Shown: one piece after another, positions 60,902 to 64,000 of the stretch
Numbering within the stretch: position 1 is the first letter of the stretch
How the letters are laid out: each line of letters opens with the position of its first letter
Assembly (NCBI GenBank): GCA_017617525.1
Contig: JAFZWA010000007.1
Location: forward strand, 1-64,000
Direction: 5' to 3'
Length of the DNA stretch: 64,000 nt
Origin: Clostridiales bacterium
GTDB lineage: Bacteria; Bacillota; Clostridia; Saccharofermentanales; Saccharofermentanaceae
The notes under the pieces: generated by a model
What the model saw: only the letters and a program-made list of their open reading frames with translations
Database searches by the model: none
What the model was told of the DNA's origin: nothing
Made by a program: the position numbers and the translations under genes

Positions 60902-61666
60902 TCAGTTGTTGCCGTGGCGGCCGACGATGGCCTTTTCTTCGTGGTTTTCCTTGTAGAGCTTGATGAAGGCCTGATCGATCGTCTCGACACCCTGGCTTTC
61001 CGGAAGCTCCGCGACCGTTCCGCAGAAAACGCTTTTTCCGTCGACGATGATGCCTACACGGTCTGCCATTCTTCCGACAAGGTCAAGGATGTGCGTCGAA
61101 AGGATGATGCACTTGCCCTGCTCTTTCAGCTTCAGAAGGTATTCCTCGATCAGCTGCTGGGTCAGGATATCCAGTCCATTGGTCGGCTCGTCGAAGATGA
61201 TCGTATCCGGGTCGTGAAGAAGACAGATCGCGAGCGATGTCTTCTGCTTCATGCCGGTCGAAAACGTGTCATATCTTCTGTTTCGGAATTCGCTGATGCC
61301 GAAATAATCGAAAAGCTCATCTCTTCTGCTATTGATCTGCTCCTGCGTCATCTCGTAAAGGCCGCCGTAGTAATCCGCCAGCTCATCCGGGGTGAACTGT
61401 CCGTCCAGACGGATCTCGTTCGTCAAAAACGCGATCCTCGATCTTACTTCTTCATCGTTTTTCAGAAGGTCTTTTCCATCGAAAAAGATCTTGCCGGAAG
61501 TCGGAAGAAGAAGGGTACTGAGCATCCTCATCGTCGTTGTCTTACCCGCGCCGTTCGGTCCCAGAAGCGCGAAGATCTCTCCGTCACGGATCTCCAGGGA
61601 AACGTCCTTGACGGCTTCGACTTTGTTCTTTTTAAATGTCTTTTTCAGATGTTCGATAGTGATCAT
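60902..61666 (-). CDS. ABC-2 transporter ATPase (NatA-like)
   Basis: A 254-residue soluble ATPase. Walker A is GPNGAGKTT (about 37-45), the signature is the variant STGMKQKTSLA (typical of NatA-type proteins that lack the canonical LSGGQ), Walker B is TIIFDEPTNGLD, and the H-loop is ILSTHIL. It supplies energy to both flanking permeases. The ATG at 61666 overlaps the upstream permease stop by ATGA and has AAGGA 7 nt upstream, which decides it over a GTG at 61684. Confidence 0.93.
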   Translation of the reverse strand: MITIEHLKKTFKKNKVEAVKDVSLEIRDGEIFALLGPNGAGKTTTMRMLSTLLLPTSGKIFFDGKDLLKNDEEVRSRIAFLTNEIRLDGQFTPDELADYYGGLYEMTQEQINSRRDELFDYFGISEFRNRRYDTFSTGMKQKTSLAICLLHDPDTIIFDEPTNGLDILTQQLIEEYLLKLKEQGKCIILSTHILDLVGRMADRVGIIVDGKSVFCGTVAELPESQGVETIDQAFIKLYKENHEEKAIVGRHGNN

Positions 61667-62793
61667 TCGGAAGTCCTTTCCCACAATCCGGAAGACAGGA
61701 TCATGCTTAGGCCAAACAGCAGGATGCCGATGGCAAGTGCGGTAAAGATCGGTGTGTATGAAAACTCATCTTTGCAGATGCTCTTTAAGACCGGAGTCCA
61801 GTTTGAAAGCGGGAAATACTTGACGAGATCCGTGCTGACAAAGGACGGCAGCATCGCGCTCACGGAAATGAGCACCATTCCCGCCGAAGAAAAGAGCGAT
61901 GCTTTTTTCGTCTCGGCAAAAGCACTGCCGATGATGCTGAAGATCGCCGTGATGACAAGAGATGCCGCAAAGATGATCAGAACGATCGCCAGGACCGCAC
62001 CGAAGACCTCGGTGCCGTTTTCATCGATCGCGGCAAATTCCTTCGGGCTCCAGATCGCCATACCCGCGATGGCCGCCAGAAATCCGACGATCCCCGAAAG
62101 GAAGATCTCGAGGTGCATGACCAGCTCTTTTCCGATAAGGATCTTCGAAAGATCAGCCGGGCACAAGACCAATGTGTCGAAAGTCTGGCGTTCTTTTTCC
62201 CCAGTGATCGTACGGGCGGAAAGTGCCATGGCGTTACTGGCCATCATGAGGAAGATGATCATGCCGATCACGCCGCCGACACGGTCGAGATAGCCTTCGA
62301 GACGGTCCGCGGAAGAACTCATATCAATGGTCTCCACTTCCGGATAGATCTCGTAGGCATCGTTGTAATACTGCCTTCCCGCAAGAAGATAAGAGATATC
62401 AAGACCTAAGTCCTTTGCTTCCTTTAAGGCACTGGGAGATGTCAGTATCGAAGAATCGTAAATGATATGGATGAATCTGTCTTCGACCACGAGCGCGCAG
62501 TCGACCTTGCCGTTGCTGACACGTGCTTTCGCGTCGTCCATTGTGCCGTTTTTAAAACTGAAAACGGAATAATACTCGGAAAACTCCGTCTCCATCTCCT
62601 CAGCGGAGATCTCTTCGGGGAAATAAACGGCGCCGCTATATCTGTTTACGAGAACCATGACGTAGCTTAAGCACCAGGACAGGAAAAGCACACTGAGCAT
62701 CGGCACAAGAAGCATCGTGACCAGTTGGACCGGTGTCTTCCTGGTCTTCTTCCATTCACTTTTCATGACATGAAGTACGTGATTTTTCCGCAT
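61663..62793 (-). CDS. ABC-2 type transporter permease (NatB-like)
   Basis: A 376-residue permease, first of the transporter operon. TM1 lies at about 25-45, an extracellular domain at 50-170 (acidic), then five helices (about 175-370). The coupling segment TITGEKERQTFDTLVLCP is the ABC-2 hallmark. It is related to the second permease but the two are not close copies, which supports a heterodimer. It follows the acyl-CoA synthetase gene by 21 nt; the shared transcript may mean the cargo is a lipid or fatty-acid derivative, a guess from position only. Confidence 0.87.
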   Translation of the reverse strand: MRKNHVLHVMKSEWKKTRKTPVQLVTMLLVPMLSVLFLSWCLSYVMVLVNRYSGAVYFPEEISAEEMETEFSEYYSVFSFKNGTMDDAKARVSNGKVDCALVVEDRFIHIIYDSSILTSPSALKEAKDLGLDISYLLAGRQYYNDAYEIYPEVETIDMSSSADRLEGYLDRVGGVIGMIIFLMMASNAMALSARTITGEKERQTFDTLVLCPADLSKILIGKELVMHLEIFLSGIVGFLAAIAGMAIWSPKEFAAIDENGTEVFGAVLAIVLIIFAASLVITAIFSIIGSAFAETKKASLFSSAGMVLISVSAMLPSFVSTDLVKYFPLSNWTPVLKSICKDEFSYTPIFTALAIGILLFGLSMILSSGLWERTSE

Positions 62794-62814
62794 CCGTCGC
62801 TTCCCCTGATGTCG

Positions 62815-64000
62815 TTACTGTTCTTCTTTTTCCTGCGGTTTCTCTTCTTTCAGCCCCTGCGCTTCCTTTTCAAGCGCGCGGAAATCGATCTTGCCGATCC
62901 TTGTCATCGGGAATTCGTCCTTGAATTCATATTCCACCGGGCACGCGTAAGGGATCAGGTTCTTCTTGCAGTTTGCCGCGATCTGCTCTTTGATCTCTTC
63001 CTTTGTCGCATCGTCCGCCGAACGGTCCTTAAGGACAAGATATGCCTTTACGACATGGAGACGATACGGGTGCGGGATCGCGACCGCGCAGGCCGCTTCC
63101 AGAGCTTCGTTTTCCAGGATGACCTTTTCGATCTGCGTCGGGAAAACAGGAACGCCGGAGACCTTGATGATCCTCTTGATGCGCTGGTCGAAATAGAAGA
63201 AACCTTCTTCGTCTCTGTGCCCGAGGTCGCCGCTGTGGATCCATCTTTTTCCGTCCGCATGGACATGGATGGCCAGATCCGTTGCTTCCGGATCGTTGAG
63301 ATAGCCGAGCATGACCGTCGGACCGCTGATGCAGATCTCACCTTTTTCGCCGACCGGGACTTCTTCGTCGGTTCCCGTTTTTACGATCTTCATATCGATG
63401 CCGGGAAGCGGAAGTCCGACAGAACCGCTCTTACAGTTCTTTTCGGGATTAACGGCACATACCGTCAATGTCTCCGTCAGGCCGTAGCCTTCACGAAGTG
63501 AGATGTTCGCGCCATGCGCGTGTATATATTCCTCGAAACGCTTCTTGAGATCCATCGGAAGAGTGTCGCCTCCGCTGAAGCACGCACGAAGGAAATCGAG
63601 GTTCATCGTCTTCAGCTTGTCGCTCTTGAGCATCCCCTCGTAAAGCGTCGGTACCGCCGCGATAAGCTGCGGCTTTTCTTTCTTGATGATCTTCGCCAGT
63701 TCGTCCGGCTTAAAGATCGGCACCAGAAGCATGTTGATGCCACAGGCGATCATGCAGTGCATGCACATGCAGATACCAAAACCGTGGAACAAAGGAAGGA
63801 TCGCGACCATCGTCAGATCCGGGAAGTTCTCGGGATCAGTAAACGGATCCGAAACGCGGATGATCTGCGGGCCGAGCATCGCCGGCACATTCATGTTCGT
63901 TGAAGAGATCACGGCGATCTTCGGGGAACCCGTCGTGCCGCCGCTGTGAAGATAGATCGCCGGATCGTCAGGTCCGATCGGGCGGACATATTCTGCTTTT
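62815..64000 (-). CDS. AMP-forming acyl-CoA synthetase/ligase (5' part outside window)
   Basis: The reading frame runs off the window edge, so only the C-terminal 394 residues are seen. The AMP-binding signature LHSGGTTGSPK lies at the very edge (near 63935), followed by GYGLTE and the hinge region SGDLGHRDEEGFFYFDQR with IKRIIKVSG. The C-terminal lid ends near RIGKIDFRALEKEA, with the catalytic Lys in GKID. It activates a carboxylic acid, probably a fatty acid, to acyl-AMP and then to CoA or a carrier. Chain length cannot be told. It reads into the ABC-2 transporter genes. Confidence 0.9.
   Translation of the reverse strand, partial: KAEYVRPIGPDDPAIYLHSGGTTGSPKIAVISSTNMNVPAMLGPQIIRVSDPFTDPENFPDLTMVAILPLFHGFGICMCMHCMIACGINMLLVPIFKPDELAKIIKKEKPQLIAAVPTLYEGMLKSDKLKTMNLDFLRACFSGGDTLPMDLKKRFEEYIHAHGANISLREGYGLTETLTVCAVNPEKNCKSGSVGLPLPGIDMKIVKTGTDEEVPVGEKGEICISGPTVMLGYLNDPEATDLAIHVHADGKRWIHSGDLGHRDEEGFFYFDQRIKRIIKVSGVPVFPTQIEKVILENEALEAACAVAIPHPYRLHVVKAYLVLKDRSADDATKEEIKEQIAANCKKNLIPYACPVEYEFKDEFPMTRIGKIDFRALEKEAQGLKEEKPQEKEEQ

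Noticed and set aside
1-64000. CRISPR array, insertion sequence, prophage or toxin-antitoxin module
   Set aside because: No regularly spaced repeats, transposase, integrase or phage structural motifs were found; the dispersed hairpins carry no coding sequence.

Overview
The window reads as a chromosomal stretch of an anaerobic Clostridia-type Bacillota. Shine-Dalgarno sites of the AGGAGG type sit before most genes, intrinsic terminators with U-runs are common, and many promoters carry an extended -10 (TGnTATAAT). Gene content fits: a TSCPD protein, DUF4214 repeats, DUF885 lipoproteins, and a SerA/class V aminotransferase pair. A Saccharofermentans/Oscillospirales-like relative is my guess, not proven. 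There are 42 complete or window-edge protein genes, one tRNA, one strong small-RNA candidate, and no IS element, prophage or CRISPR array.

Layout. 0.2-5.4 kb: zinc-ribbon protein, trmB, a GH36 alpha-galactosidase, tRNA-Ser(GGA), a small lipoprotein and a lone pilT. 5.5-16.0 kb: a four-gene, translationally coupled signalling operon on the minus strand. Its order of transcription is a dCache hybrid kinase with HPt, a two-receiver GGDEF/HD-GYP protein, a second hybrid kinase with HPt, and a hybrid kinase fused to a C-terminal DegV domain. 16.1-19.8 kb: an overlapping ABC exporter pair. 20.0-20.8 kb: a small plus-strand operon (unknown protein and TSCPD protein). 20.9-27.0 kb: a MoxR/DUF58/transglutaminase module and a polysaccharide deacetylase with DUF4214-like repeats. 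27.1-31.6 kb: candidate sRNA, HIT protein, alaS and a WYL regulator. 31.8-37.3 kb: DUF1015 protein, FAD oxidoreductase and a DUF2298 membrane protein. 37.6-41.1 kb: nagB, a left-handed beta-helix protein, glmM and a double zinc-ribbon protein. 41.3-45.5 kb: a MarR-controlled asymmetric ABC exporter. 45.8-49.5 kb: a lipoprotein, an SPFH protein and a zinc-ribbon protein. 49.7-52.4 kb: serine biosynthesis. 52.6-64.0 kb: a PP2C-like/TM/LysM-like protein, two DUF885 lipoproteins, an ABC-2 transporter and the 3' part of an acyl-CoA synthetase.

How parts fit together. The signalling operon couples phosphorelay with c-di-GMP turnover, and one kinase ends in a fatty-acid-binding-like DegV domain. glmM, the beta-helix protein and nagB handle amino-sugar phosphates for the cell wall. 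SerA and the aminotransferase supply serine. The MarR repressor sits on a perfect inverted repeat overlapping its own -10.

The most unusual signals are: (1) the kinase-DegV fusion; (2) two families of dispersed hairpin elements with a conserved core inside non-conserved but paired outer stems, mostly at terminator positions; (3) strong over-representation of the octamer AAAAGCAC (about 27 copies by eye), including an inverted pair forming a hairpin; (4) a free-standing small RNA gene at 27.1-27.2 kb; (5) a PP2C-like protein lacking metal ligands and joined through a membrane to an outside LysM-like domain. Coordinates were read by eye; family names rest on motif recognition, not on a search.
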